DNA of 64,000 bases, taken from NCBI RefSeq assembly GCF_003991905.1, contig NZ_RSCL01000012.1, positions 269,509 to 333,508 of the forward strand, in the 5' to 3' direction. Numbering within the stretch: position 1 is the stretch's first letter; the number at the start of each line of letters is the position of its first letter. This document shows, piece after piece, positions 26,265-34,299 of this stretch. Source of the stretch: Dulcicalothrix desertica PCC 7102 (GTDB lineage Bacteria > Cyanobacteriota > Cyanobacteriia > Cyanobacteriales > Nostocaceae). The notes beneath the pieces are model-generated. The model was not told the DNA's origin. It did not search any database and saw only the letters and a list, made by a program, of their open reading frames with translations. Position numbers and translations under genes: made by a program.

Positions 26265-27401
26265 TCATTCTGTTATCTTTTCCTCCACTCCTCTAGTAAT
26301 TGTTTTAACTTTAATACGGTGATAAACAGATAATGCCCAAACATCAGCAAGACGATTACCCAACCATTTTTCATTGAGACTTTGCGGTATTTCAACACCG
26401 CCATGCCACTCAATAGGTGTTACAGGAAACATGTCATCAAGTTCTGTACGTAGATAATCAGCTGTACCTCCACAAATAATTAATTCGTCTAATTCGTTAG
26501 GATGTGGCAATACTTCTTTTAACCAGTTCGCTAGCATAATTACATACTCTGCTCTTGAAGTACTTACGGCAGATATTATTTTCTCGACATCAGAATCTTG
26601 ATGACTATTTGAGGTGCAAATACTATAGAAATGTTGAGGTTTTAGCTCAAAAGCAGCATTTACTATCGCTTCAGTTAATTGCTCAACTTCTAGTCCTGAT
26701 GTGCGCTCCATAACCTTTTCAACCATCTTCGCCATTCCTAAATTGGTAGTTTTACCCCGGTTTAAAATACCGCGTCGAGAAATTATCACCGATGCGTTAC
26801 GGTATCCCAACATCACGATTGCGATAACCTTACGTCGAATTGCCTCGCCTGTATTCTTACAGTACATCGCATAAATTCCGGCGCCTTCTGGAAAACATTC
26901 ATAGCCAACCAAGCTCGCGTTTAAAATTCCCGTTGGTGTATCAAACTCAATCAAAGCATCTTTGAGCATTGGTTTGAGTAAAGCTGAATCTTCAAATTCT
27001 CCTGGTGGTAGTAGCAGCGCCAGAGATATTTGAAAAGATTCAGGTAATTTATACTTCTGCTTTATCACCCATACCACAGCCAGCGTTTTGTATACAGCTA
27101 ACTCAAATTTTCGTGGTCTTAATCCTGGTGTGGCGCCGTAACTACTACGTGCCAAGTAACCTACTGCTCGATAGTCGTCGTCTATTCCTACCCAAGCTGT
27201 ATTTTCTGGATAAGCATTACCCAAGTTCCGAGTTTGAAATCCAAGCGATGCTGGAGTTGCTTCAATAACAGCAGGTTCCATCCATATTGAGTAAGGTCTA
27301 CCTCCTTTAATTTGTACAATTCCTTTTGTACCGCTCCCACCAAAGTCCAGCGTTAATATAACGTCTGGTAACTGCTCTAGATTTAATCTGCTCATAGACA
27401 C
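26265..27401 (-). CDS. ParM/StbA-like plasmid segregation actin
   Basis: A 378-residue actin-fold ATPase. The phosphate-1 loop is LTLDFGGSGTKGIVQ (residues 16-30), the second phosphate region IVMLGYRNASVIISRRG, and the adenosine motif LDELIICGGTADYL near residue 315. These three motifs in order define the ParM/StbA/actin superfamily; such filaments push plasmid copies apart. It heads a minus-strand operon of six genes. The 515-bp non-coding region upstream, with a 20-bp inverted repeat, is the natural place for a centromere. An ADP-ribosylating or chaperone role is not suggested by anything seen. Confidence 0.85.
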   Translation of the reverse strand: MSMSRLNLEQLPDVILTLDFGGSGTKGIVQIKGGRPYSIWMEPAVIEATPASLGFQTRNLGNAYPENTAWVGIDDDYRAVGYLARSSYGATPGLRPRKFELAVYKTLAVVWVIKQKYKLPESFQISLALLLPPGEFEDSALLKPMLKDALIEFDTPTGILNASLVGYECFPEGAGIYAMYCKNTGEAIRRKVIAIVMLGYRNASVIISRRGILNRGKTTNLGMAKMVEKVMERTSGLEVEQLTEAIVNAAFELKPQHFYSICTSNSHQDSDVEKIISAVSTSRAEYVIMLANWLKEVLPHPNELDELIICGGTADYLRTELDDMFPVTPIEWHGGVEIPQSLNEKWLGNRLADVWALSVYHRIKVKTITRGVEEKITE

Positions 27402-27917
27402 TTACATTAGCAGCATCAAATAAAAAAGTGAATACGACGGGAGTCTAGATTTTTTCTATGACCCTAGTCGTACAAATATTTAGCAGGAATTTGCCAGGAA
27501 TATTAAGCCCACCATCAAGTTAGTGGTACACATAATTCCTGGCAAATTCCTGCTGTTGATTTTTCTGAAGGTATGGCTTAAAACCGACCTAGTGATGCTA
27601 TTTTCTGAAGGAGCAAGCAGTGGTGATATCCGTATTTATTTATCCAGATAAAAATAATTTCTTTTGACGAATGTTCTAGGCTTCTTCGACTTGTTAATTT
27701 ATGCTAACGTCCATGTACGGCATAACCAAAGGCTTGATTTAAATTTCAAACCCACAATACTTGATAGGCGCCTTTCATTCATAATATGAGTTGAAGTTTT
27801 GTGAGACGCGCGCCTGTAACAAACGGACGCGCGCTTGCCGTAGGATATTAACCGCGATAACGAGAAAAGCTGTTACAATCAAATTATTCAAAATAGAACA
27901 AAAAATTTGAGAGCGCT
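27402..27917. other. Intergenic region upstream of parM-like gene; candidate centromere/promoter
   Basis: A 20-bp stretch beginning AGCAGGAATTTGCC (27482-27501) is perfectly complementary to 27535-27554, with a 33-nt spacer. TTTTCTGAAGG occurs twice (about 27559 and 27602). CGCGCG-type words lie at 27806 and 27829. This organised non-coding DNA between divergent genes suits a par control site or centromere. Confidence 0.55.
27482..27554. repeat. Perfect 20-bp inverted repeat
   Basis: Arms 27482-27501 and 27535-27554 are exact complements, 33-nt loop. Too long for a simple terminator and without a T-tract on either side. Confidence 0.8.
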
Positions 27918-28620
27918 ATGACGACTCATATACCCCGTCAGCCTCGCCCAAAAAATCAGGAATTACCACCCCTAGAAAGTGGCGACCGCTTAACTCGCTT
28001 TGAATTTGAGCGGCGATATGCTGCTGCACCCCACATTAAAAAAGCAGAGCTAATTGAAGGAATAGTTTACGTGGCATCTCCATTACGCTTTACTCCACAC
28101 GCCGAACCGCACAGCCGTTTGGTCACCTGGTTAGGAACTTATGCTGCTTTTACACCAAGAACTTTATCAGGTATAGAACCGACAATTCGCCTTGATATAG
28201 ATAATGAACCCCAGCCCGATATTATTTTGATTTTGGATGAAGCAGTAGGAGGAAAAGCTAGGTTAACAGAAGATGGATATCTCGAAGGAGTACCAGAATT
28301 AGTAGTTGAAATTGCTGCTAGCAGTGCCGCAATTGATACAGGAAGCAAGAAGCAAGCTTATCGTCGCAATCAGATATTCGAATACATTGTTTTGCAATAA
28401 GAGCGAGAATCAACTAGATTGGTTTCACTTAGTAGAAGGAAAGTATCAAACACTTCCTGTTAATGAGGATGGAATCATTCGCTCTGTGACGTTTCCAGGT
28501 TTATGGTTAGCAGTAGAAGCCTTATTAAATAATGATATGGTGCGGGTATTACAGACGTTGCAACTGGGATTAAATTCGCCTGAACATAGAGAGTTTGTTG
28601 ATAAGTTAGAAAAGAAATAG
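27918..28620 (+). pseudogene. Uma2 family gene, frameshifted
   Basis: The first frame (27918-28400) encodes RYAAAPHIKKAELIEGIVYV, PDIILILDEAVGG, GVPELVVEIAASSAA and KKQAYRRNQIFEYIVLQ, then stops. The second frame, shifted by one base, continues KSENQLDWFHLVEGKYQTL, GIIRSVTFPGLWL and LQLGLNSPEH to 28620, exactly the C-terminal part of the same family. The break is at about 28390-28400. Catalytic residues lie in the intact first part, but the full protein cannot be made without a frameshift. Confidence 0.85.
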
Positions 28621-28689
28621 AAGGGTTAGTGCCTGGACAAATATTATGTAATATACAAGGTAGTACAAATTTTCGCAGGAGTTGTTGAC

Positions 28690-29334
28690 TTGGGCAACGA
28701 AAATCTAATTCCTCAAAACGCAATTGAAGTGGTGCAATACTCCAAAACCGGAGAAAAAGAATCAGCACATTACTACCTTGATGGAGAAAAAATTGCCTAT
28801 CGTGCTTGGCATGAAAATCAAGTATGTATGGAATATAGTATAAAAAACGAGAAAATGCACGGTTTATTTCGGACTTGGCATGATAATGGTAATTTGTGTG
28901 AATTAGGGTTTTATATTGACGGCAAAGAGCATGGAATCACTAAACAATATGATTATGATGGCAATTTAATCGGTAGTTATGAGATGCATCATGGAACTGG
29001 TACTGATTTATGGTATTCAGCAAAAAATGTTATTTCAGAAGAAAGACATTTAAAAGACGGCAGACGTCACGGTTATGAGCGATGGTGGGATGATAATAAT
29101 AAAACGGTTTGGAGAGAACAGCATTTTAAAGATGATATAGAACATGGAATTTATCGAGAATGGAATCAACAAAATTCTCTACGTCGCGGATTTCCTCAAT
29201 ATTATGTAAATGGTCAAAAAGTTAATAAACAACAGTATTTAAAGGCTTGCATTCAAGATGAATTTTTACCTAAATTTAATCAAGTAGATAATCATAACTA
29301 TAGAGAACTACCATCTACTCACTTAAAAACTTGA
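28690..29334 (+). CDS. MORN-variant repeat protein (YwqK-like)
   Basis: Start TTG 28690 with AGGAG eight bases upstream; the peptide begins GNENLIPQN. It holds about five degenerate MORN_2/YwqK repeats of the type W-x-x-N-x-x-x-x-G-x-x-x-x-G-x-E-H-G: MHGLFRTWHDNGNLCELGFY, IDGKEHGITKQYDYDGNL, RHGYERWWDDNN, EHGIYREWNQQNSL and YYVNGQKVN. Some YwqK family members act as antitoxins to YwqJ-type deaminases; no partner toxin is seen beside this gene. It converges with the interrupted DUF1257 gene. Confidence 0.75.
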   Translation: MGNENLIPQNAIEVVQYSKTGEKESAHYYLDGEKIAYRAWHENQVCMEYSIKNEKMHGLFRTWHDNGNLCELGFYIDGKEHGITKQYDYDGNLIGSYEMHHGTGTDLWYSAKNVISEERHLKDGRRHGYERWWDDNNKTVWREQHFKDDIEHGIYREWNQQNSLRRGFPQYYVNGQKVNKQQYLKACIQDEFLPKFNQVDNHNYRELPSTHLKT

Positions 29335-29607
29335 TGCTTTCAGAATTTAAGTTGAATGTCTCGATAATTTGTTCTACAGTGGCGCCTAACTGTAACAACC
29401 GTGGAACAATTTTTAATTTTTCTAGAATTTCTGTTAGTTTATATTCTTCAATTTCTTGAGCATATTGCTTTAGTTTCAGCAATCCACACTCAATACCTTG
29501 ACTGTTAATGTCCAATATAACCTTGTTATAAGCATAACTAATATTAATTAAATTAATAAAATCAGGCAACTGATATTTTTTTGCTATATCTATTAAAGAG
29601 CCAATTA

Positions 29608-29709
29608 TATCATGTCCGGGTACACAACCATAATAAAACCATCGTAGAGACGCGATTAATCGCGTCTCTACATCGTCGGGAATTATGGGCAAGCAACCGG
29701 ACATGATAT
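29608..29709. mobile_element. MITE with ATATCATGTCCGG ends
   Basis: ATATCATGTCCGG (29607-29619) and CCGGACATGATAT (29697-29709) are inverted ends of an insertion of about 100 bp in the DUF1257 gene. A TA repeated at both edges fits a Tc1/mariner-IS630 type target duplication. There is no ORF inside. Confidence 0.75.
29644..29671. repeat. Perfect 28-bp palindrome within the MITE
   Basis: GTAGAGACGCGATT followed by its exact complement AATCGCGTCTCTAC. This is a very common dispersed repeat of Nostoc-type genomes, here nested inside the MITE. Confidence 0.85.
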
Positions 29710-30249
29710 CATATCAAAATAACCATCGTCATTTCGGCACCAGCCTAAATCGTATTGTCCTTTCAGAATAGCAATTACATCAGCATAAACTATCACATCA
29801 TAATCGACATATAAATAACTGTTAGTTTCTACGTCAATGTTTAAGTCGTGAAGAGTGTTTATTAAAATTTGACTATTATTAATTCTAGTTCTAAATTTAC
29901 GACATGAATTTTCAATGCTATGATTTCTAATAATTTCCTGCCATCGTATTAGTTCAAGTGCGTTGCAAATCGCTTCAAAATCTTTTTGAGGAATAGGTAA
30001 ACGTTGCCAAAAATTATTTAATGTTTCTACCGATGTCTTAGCAGCCTTAGCCCAAGCTAAATCCGTTTCAGACCAGCCTTTCTTTCGTCTGGCTATTTCA
30101 ATAATTTTTAAACCTGATTCAGTTGCTGTTAGCATAACTGTCTTTATTTTATAGTTATACTATCGATTTTACACATTACAAGCTAAAAACCGGTGTAGGC
30201 ACATAGTATATATGTTGCAAGCTATATATAATGTTATAAAAGTTTTTCC

Positions 30250-30603
30250 CTATGTAGAGTGTCCAATCGCTTGCCTGCGAGAATAAACTTCTTCTATAAG
30301 CAAATCTCGCAGTTCATCAGCAATGTCATCGGGTGGGTTCCCTGCAAGCGCGCGTCCAATCAACTTTTCTGCCTCTCTAAGGAAAGAGCATTCTACAGCA
30401 AGCGTTGCGGCACTACGATGTAGAACCGATCTAGTGGGTTCAAGGTCGAATAAGTTCGCTACTAGGTCTGCGGCAGCTTGCTCTTGGGAAAAAGCAGCTT
30501 TAGTTAACTCCAAGGCAGCAGTAGCATCACCTCGTTGACGAGCTAAAAAAGCTTGGTCAACAAGTTCCATTGCTTCTCGATGAAGAATTTCTACGTCTTT
30601 CAT
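30250..30603 (-). CDS. Helical hypothetical protein, third gene of a three-gene operon
   Basis: 117 residues, almost all helix (EILHREAMELVDQAFLARQ, AALELTKAAFSQEQAAADLV, LHRSAATLAVECSFLREAEK, ELRDLLIEEVYSRR). The alternation suggests a TPR-like fold. It starts four bases after the stop of the upstream gene, so it is cotranscribed. The same trio of genes occurs in other bacteria in my memory, but I know no name or function for it. Confidence 0.6.
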   Translation of the reverse strand: MKDVEILHREAMELVDQAFLARQRGDATAALELTKAAFSQEQAAADLVANLFDLEPTRSVLHRSAATLAVECSFLREAEKLIGRALAGNPPDDIADELRDLLIEEVYSRRQAIGHST

Positions 30604-30606
30604 TTT

Positions 30607-30933
30607 TCAACTATACGGGTGCGTGGTGTACCTTTCCTCAACGACACAGACGTAACCGGGGGATAAAGTATCCGAAGGGCTAATCTGTTCTAATTTTATT
30701 TTAACTCTTGATTCGACTATGCTTTTGGTGCCTCTACGAATACCAGAAACCTCTAATCGAGCTTTTCGTTGGAATAAAGTATTTGGGTCATTAATGGAAC
30801 CTAACCAAAAGTCAAAGCCGAAGCTTTTACCTTTAATGGAGCGCTCAATTACGGTAAGTCCTGTTAAGTAAGGCATGAGGAGTGCAGCAATTCCATAGGC
30901 TCCATATTCAGTAGCTACTTCAAGCGTCAGCAT
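30607..30933 (-). CDS. Hypothetical protein, second gene of a three-gene operon
   Basis: 109 residues from ATG 30933, which overlaps the end of the upstream gene by 14 bases; the longer frame to 30999 is less likely. Key segments are LEVATEYGAYGIAALLM, ERSIKGKSFGFDFWLG, KARLEVSGIRRG and TLSPGYVCVVEERY. The pattern of a conserved E, then GFDFWL, then RLEVSG is reminiscent of a small nuclease-like fold, but the K of a PD-(D/E)XK motif is not clear. Function unknown. Confidence 0.6.
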   Translation of the reverse strand: MLTLEVATEYGAYGIAALLMPYLTGLTVIERSIKGKSFGFDFWLGSINDPNTLFQRKARLEVSGIRRGTKSIVESRVKIKLEQISPSDTLSPGYVCVVEERYTTHPYS

Positions 30934-31159
30934 TAAAGCGACGTATAGTATCGTTAATTGGATTCCATTGCAGTTCGACTTCGGTGTCTTGTATACCATT
31001 GATTTGAAGGTTTACACGGTAAGGATGGTTTTGGTCATCTAGGCAAACTGCGGCTGCATCTTGACAACTAGCCCCAAAAGTTAACGACCATCCAGGGCGC
31101 TCTGGTTTTGATTGAGAAAGGTCATCAAGGTACAAAAGCTTCGGTATATTATCGACCAT
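30920..31159 (-). CDS. Hypothetical protein, first gene of a three-gene operon
   Basis: 79 residues from ATG 31159. The sequence KPERPGWSLTFGASCQDAAAVCLD followed by HPYRVNLQINGI and VELQWNPI suggests a small beta-rich protein. It leads a tight operon with the two genes downstream (overlap, then a 3-base gap), and the 234-bp region in front also precedes the divergent mobilisation genes. No family known to me. Confidence 0.55.
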   Translation of the reverse strand: MVDNIPKLLYLDDLSQSKPERPGWSLTFGASCQDAAAVCLDDQNHPYRVNLQINGIQDTEVELQWNPINDTIRRFNADA

Positions 31160-31393
31160 TGATAATGTTAACAGTTACATTTTTCTTAATCATACAGTAA
31201 TTTCTACAATTATCTACACAAAATAATAGAGGTAATTAATTTTATAACTTTATTCTATTTTCAAAAATATCTTATAATGAGTCATCAAATGTGCCTATAA
31301 TAAAATCAAGTTGATACTGCTTAAATTAAAGAATAAAGATTTGTATATTCTTAATTTAAGAACGCTTGTCAAATTTTAGCATTCAGATCAAAA
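31160..31393. promoter_or_regulatory. Candidate oriT region
   Basis: AT-rich DNA directly upstream of the mobC-like and relaxase genes, the usual place of an origin of transfer. CTTAAATTAAAGAATA (31320-31335) pairs with TATTCTTAATTTAAG (31346-31360) with one bulged base. No nic consensus recognised. Confidence 0.45.
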
Positions 31394-31861
31394 ATGTCAG
31401 CAAAACCAAAACAACAAACGGTGAGATTTGAGATGCTGTTAACTAAAGAGCAGAATGATTCTTTGGTGCAGCAAGCAGATTCTCTAGGTATCAGTAAAGC
31501 GGAGTTAATTAGGCGCCGAATAGCAAAATCCCGCATCAAGAGTATTCCACAGGTAAACTGGCAATGCTACTGGCAGTTATTAAAGATTGCCGAAGATATT
31601 AAGTGTATTGCTCAAACTCAGAATAATGCTATGGATAATGGTTCAATACCGCAAGCTATTGACCCTATCATGATTGAGGAATTAATGATACAAATTTCTC
31701 AAATACGATTACATTTAATTCTCGGCGCCAAGTCTGCCACCGGGCAAAGCTCGTCGGAGGGAGTACTCCCCCCGACAGACTTTGCGGAGTGTCCTCGTGG
31801 TGAACTTGGCGCCAACGCTTCAAATATACAACAGGAGGAAAACGATGATTGGGAAGGTTAA
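31394..31861 (+). CDS. MobC-like relaxosome accessory protein
   Basis: 155 residues. The N-terminus (QQTVRFEMLLTKEQNDSLVQQADSLGISKAELIRRRI) is a ribbon-helix-helix type domain typical of MobC/plasmid mobilisation accessory proteins, which bind oriT next to the relaxase. Residues about 111-140 (LGAKSATGQSSSEGVLPPTD onward) are encoded by a 90-bp nested palindrome that looks inserted in frame. The stop overlaps the relaxase start by 17 bases, so translation is coupled. Confidence 0.75.
   Translation: MSAKPKQQTVRFEMLLTKEQNDSLVQQADSLGISKAELIRRRIAKSRIKSIPQVNWQCYWQLLKIAEDIKCIAQTQNNAMDNGSIPQAIDPIMIEELMIQISQIRLHLILGAKSATGQSSSEGVLPPTDFAECPRGELGANASNIQQEENDDWEG
31724..31813. repeat. 90-bp nested palindromic insertion within the mobC-like gene
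   Basis: GGCGCCAAG at the left end and CTTGGCGCC at the right end are exact complements. Inside, CCAC/GTGG, GCAAAG/CTTTGC and the near-palindrome 31754-31775 pair in register. The length is exactly 30 codons, so the reading frame is kept. Confidence 0.75.
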
Positions 31862-32825
31862 GAAAGGTAAACATTTTGTTGGGTTAACCAGATATATTTT
31901 GGAAAAAGAAGAAGCGCAACTTCTTTGCACGAACCTTGCTGGAGAAACTCCTATTGATTTTTATAGGCAATTGGCGGCGACTCAACAACTGAATCCCAGA
32001 GTCAAGTCTCCTGTTAGCCATATCAGTATCAGTTTCGCACAAGGGGAAAAACCACCAACACAACAATTACAAGAAATTGTAAAAGGCGCCATGAAAGGTA
32101 TGGGGTTTGACAAAAACCTATATTTTGCTGCTACTCATGATGACTGTGACCACTTTCACATACATATAGGCGCCAGTCGTATCAATATTGATGGCGGGTG
32201 TGTATCTGACTGGTACGATAAGCGACGATTAGAAAAAGTTTTGAGAAATTTAGAATCGCAGTTTAATTTGACACCAGTACCATGTTCTTGGGAAGTCGAA
32301 CATGCGGCGCCGAATTGTGGGCAGAAACGGCGAATGCGACGAGAACAAGAAGAGTTTGATTCATGTTTACGGCGCCAACAAGCAAATTGTAGTGCATTAG
32401 AAAAAATCCAAAATACAGTGGAAGTTGTCATTAAACCAGAGATGACAATTACTCAATTCGTTAATCAGCTTGAATTAGAAGGTGTAGAAACTCAATTCAA
32501 AGTTGACAATGATGGCGCAATACAAGGCATCTCTTACTCAGTAGATTCTGTAGCTTTTCAGGGAAGTAAATTAGGTAGAAACACAAAAGCCTGCACAATC
32601 AAAGGTCTTTTATCACGAGGCATAAAAATTGACCTTGAACAAGATTTAGATGCGATTGTGCTTTGTACTAATCACAAAGATTTGTCAGATGAGTTGATTG
32701 ATAAAATCAAGCATCATCCTAACAATTTAGATTTAAATACTTCAGGTGCAAATAACCCGACACAAACAGCATTGACGCTTGAAAGTAATTCACGTCGGCG
32801 CCAGCTTGAGCTAGAACTTAATTGA
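31845..32825 (+). CDS. MobP-type relaxase (Relaxase/mobilization nuclease)
   Basis: 326 residues from ATG 31845, with a strong AGGAGG (31833-31838). N-terminal MIGKVKKGKHFVGLTRYIL carries the candidate catalytic Tyr. The three-His metal motif is THDDCDHFHIHIGASRI (about residues 87-103), and VSHISISFAQGE precedes it as in Pfam Relaxase proteins. This enzyme nicks oriT and leads the strand through the type IV channel. The C-terminal part (QLELEGVETQF, GISYSVDSVAFQGSKLG) is the accessory domain found in other family members. It probably works with the coupling protein at 35183 and the T4SS at 43-55 kb. Confidence 0.9.
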   Translation: MIGKVKKGKHFVGLTRYILEKEEAQLLCTNLAGETPIDFYRQLAATQQLNPRVKSPVSHISISFAQGEKPPTQQLQEIVKGAMKGMGFDKNLYFAATHDDCDHFHIHIGASRINIDGGCVSDWYDKRRLEKVLRNLESQFNLTPVPCSWEVEHAAPNCGQKRRMRREQEEFDSCLRRQQANCSALEKIQNTVEVVIKPEMTITQFVNQLELEGVETQFKVDNDGAIQGISYSVDSVAFQGSKLGRNTKACTIKGLLSRGIKIDLEQDLDAIVLCTNHKDLSDELIDKIKHHPNNLDLNTSGANNPTQTALTLESNSRRRQLELELN

Positions 32826-32891
32826 TTGAAGTTAATCTCATGGGAAAAACGGGGCGACAATTTCAGCAAGTTGTCGCCACCGTTGGTAGTA

Positions 32892-33788
32892 CTATTCCAA
32901 TGGCACTAAACCAATACGTAAAGCGTAAAGCACGGCATGAATACGGTCATTGGTGCCTAGCTTAATATAAAGGTTGCCAATATGACTTTTGACAGTGCCA
33001 AGTGTAATCTTAAGTTCTTCGGCAATTTCTGCATTTTTCTTGCCTGCAACAACAAATTGCAGTACCTGAGTTTCTCTTTGTGTCAGGTTATAAGATTTGG
33101 CTGTTTCCTCCACGAATTGAATGTTGTCTTGTATCTCGGAAGTACTACCCGTAACAAAGGGGCGAGTTCGTGCTGTGTCTAATACAATTCGTGCAACTGC
33201 GGGGTCTATCCAGGTTTTACCGCTGTGGGTAATGTGTATAGCTTCCAACAGATGATTATATTCAATATCCTTCATGCAATAAGAATCGGCGCCGATTGCA
33301 AAAGCAGACAAAACAGTTTCTGTGTCTTTGTAGTTACCCAAAATTATTGACCTAACGAGATTATCGCTTTGTTGTAGCAATCGTGTTAATTCCATACCAT
33401 GTACACCAACCAAGTCAATGTCTATAAGTGCGACATTAGGTGGTTTCTCCTGTAATAGCTTTAAGCCGTCGAGATAAGAAGTTGCCTCACCAACAATTTC
33501 TATATCTGGACTCTCAGATAGCATTAAGCGAATGCCAGCACGAACAAGTGGATTGCCTTCTATAATTACTACCCGAATTTTACCTGGTAATAATTGAGTC
33601 TTTCTTGGTGGAACAGTTGATTTTGAATTTTCTTGCTCATAAATAGTGCTAATTTCGGAAATAGCATTTTTTAATTGAACATCTGAGCCAATCATGCCAA
33701 CGATTCGATTTGCAGTTTGAATGTCCTCTTGCTCTAAGGCTTTCATATACTGCATTAAAATTTCCATGCGTGGTTGCTGTTCTAACAT
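32892..33788 (-). CDS. LuxR/NarL-family response regulator
   Basis: 298 residues: a helical N-terminal extension (about 1-65), a receiver domain (about 70-190: RVVIIEGNPLVRAGIRLML, phospho-acceptor Asp in VALIDIDLVG, then GADSYCMKD with the conserved Lys), and a C-terminal LuxR helix-turn-helix (LTQRETQVLQFVVAGKKNAEIAEELKIT and VKSHIGNLYIKLG). The usual acidic pair at the start of the receiver is E-G-N here rather than D-D, so Mg2+ binding may be weakened. Its kinase is not in the window. It lies opposite to the relaxase gene. Confidence 0.88.
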   Translation of the reverse strand: MLEQQPRMEILMQYMKALEQEDIQTANRIVGMIGSDVQLKNAISEISTIYEQENSKSTVPPRKTQLLPGKIRVVIIEGNPLVRAGIRLMLSESPDIEIVGEATSYLDGLKLLQEKPPNVALIDIDLVGVHGMELTRLLQQSDNLVRSIILGNYKDTETVLSAFAIGADSYCMKDIEYNHLLEAIHITHSGKTWIDPAVARIVLDTARTRPFVTGSTSEIQDNIQFVEETAKSYNLTQRETQVLQFVVAGKKNAEIAEELKITLGTVKSHIGNLYIKLGTNDRIHAVLYALRIGLVPLE

Positions 33789-33807
33789 TGTATTGTCCCT
33801 ATTAAGA

Positions 33808-33940
33808 AGAGTGGGAGAAGGGGAGAGTGGGGGAGTGGGAGAGTGGGGGAATGAGAAAATGAGAAAATGAGAAGTTATGCGGAGTATTGAAATCTTTCCC
33901 CCACTCTCCCCTTCTCCCTATCCCCCACTCCTTCACTCCT
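33808..33940. repeat. G-rich/C-rich inverted low-complexity element
   Basis: A G-rich arm of GTGGGAGA/GTGGGGGA units (33808-33850), GAGAAAAT repeats, a short spacer, then a C-rich arm of CCCCCACTCTCCCC type (33898-33935). Same arms and layout as the insertion at 19660-19787. Confidence 0.75.
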
Positions 33941-33942
33941 AC

Positions 33943-34299
33943 TTATGCATACGGTTTTAAATGGTGCTGACCAATTTCTGTCCAAAAATTGCCTTGACCT
34001 GATTCATTCAGGTGTTTGCAAAAATAGAAAACGCATGAGATAGAAATCATATCTGTGACAACATGATTTGGAAGAACAACTTGAGTTGTTTCTACTCCCA
34101 GACTCTCAATAAATCGTTTACCCTTCGACTTCGATTTATGCACTACCGCAGTCATCTTACGAGTTGGCACAGCAATCTCTCCATTCATTAACTTGTAGGC
34201 AATGACTCTGAAACTGGACTGCCGAATAATGATTCTTTCTTGGATGTACGTAACGTCAGAAGAATCACCACAACTTTGAGGAAATTGTCGTTTGGACAT
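33943..34299 (-). CDS. Hypothetical protein (118 aa)
   Basis: ATG 34299. The product contains QERIIIRQSSFRVIAYKLMN, EIAVPTRKMTAVVHKSKSKGKRF and VSNHVVTDMIS-like segments with a short C-terminal Cys/His stretch (SCVFYFCKHLN). The basic RKMTAVVHKSKSKGKRF run suggests nucleic acid contact. No family recognised. The G/C-rich repeat directly abuts its 3' end, so the last residues (HHLKPYA) may be altered by the repeat. Confidence 0.45.
   Translation of the reverse strand: MSKRQFPQSCGDSSDVTYIQERIIIRQSSFRVIAYKLMNGEIAVPTRKMTAVVHKSKSKGKRFIESLGVETTQVVLPNHVVTDMISISCVFYFCKHLNESGQGNFWTEIGQHHLKPYA

Larger units (their letters stand above)
29315..30135 (-). pseudogene. DUF1257/Ycf35-like gene with N-terminal HTH, interrupted by a MITE
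   Basis: The 5' part (ATG 30135 to stop 29683) has an N-terminal helical domain (RRKKGWSETDLAWAKAAKTS, VETLNNFWQRLPI, FEAICNALEL) followed by FRTRINNSQILINTLHDLNI and YDLGWCRNDDGYFDMI, the Ycf35/DUF1257 signature. The 3' part resumes with IGSLIDIAKKYQLPDFINLI, the expected continuation (usual form DLIADLWGVAKKH), and ends at 29315. About 100 bp of inserted DNA between them supplies stops. DUF1257 proteins are conserved in cyanobacteria and plastids with unclear function. Confidence 0.8.

Noticed and set aside
31782..31844. Earlier start of the relaxase
   Set aside because: It overlaps the mobC-like gene far more and lacks a ribosome-binding site; ATG 31845 has AGGAGG at good spacing.
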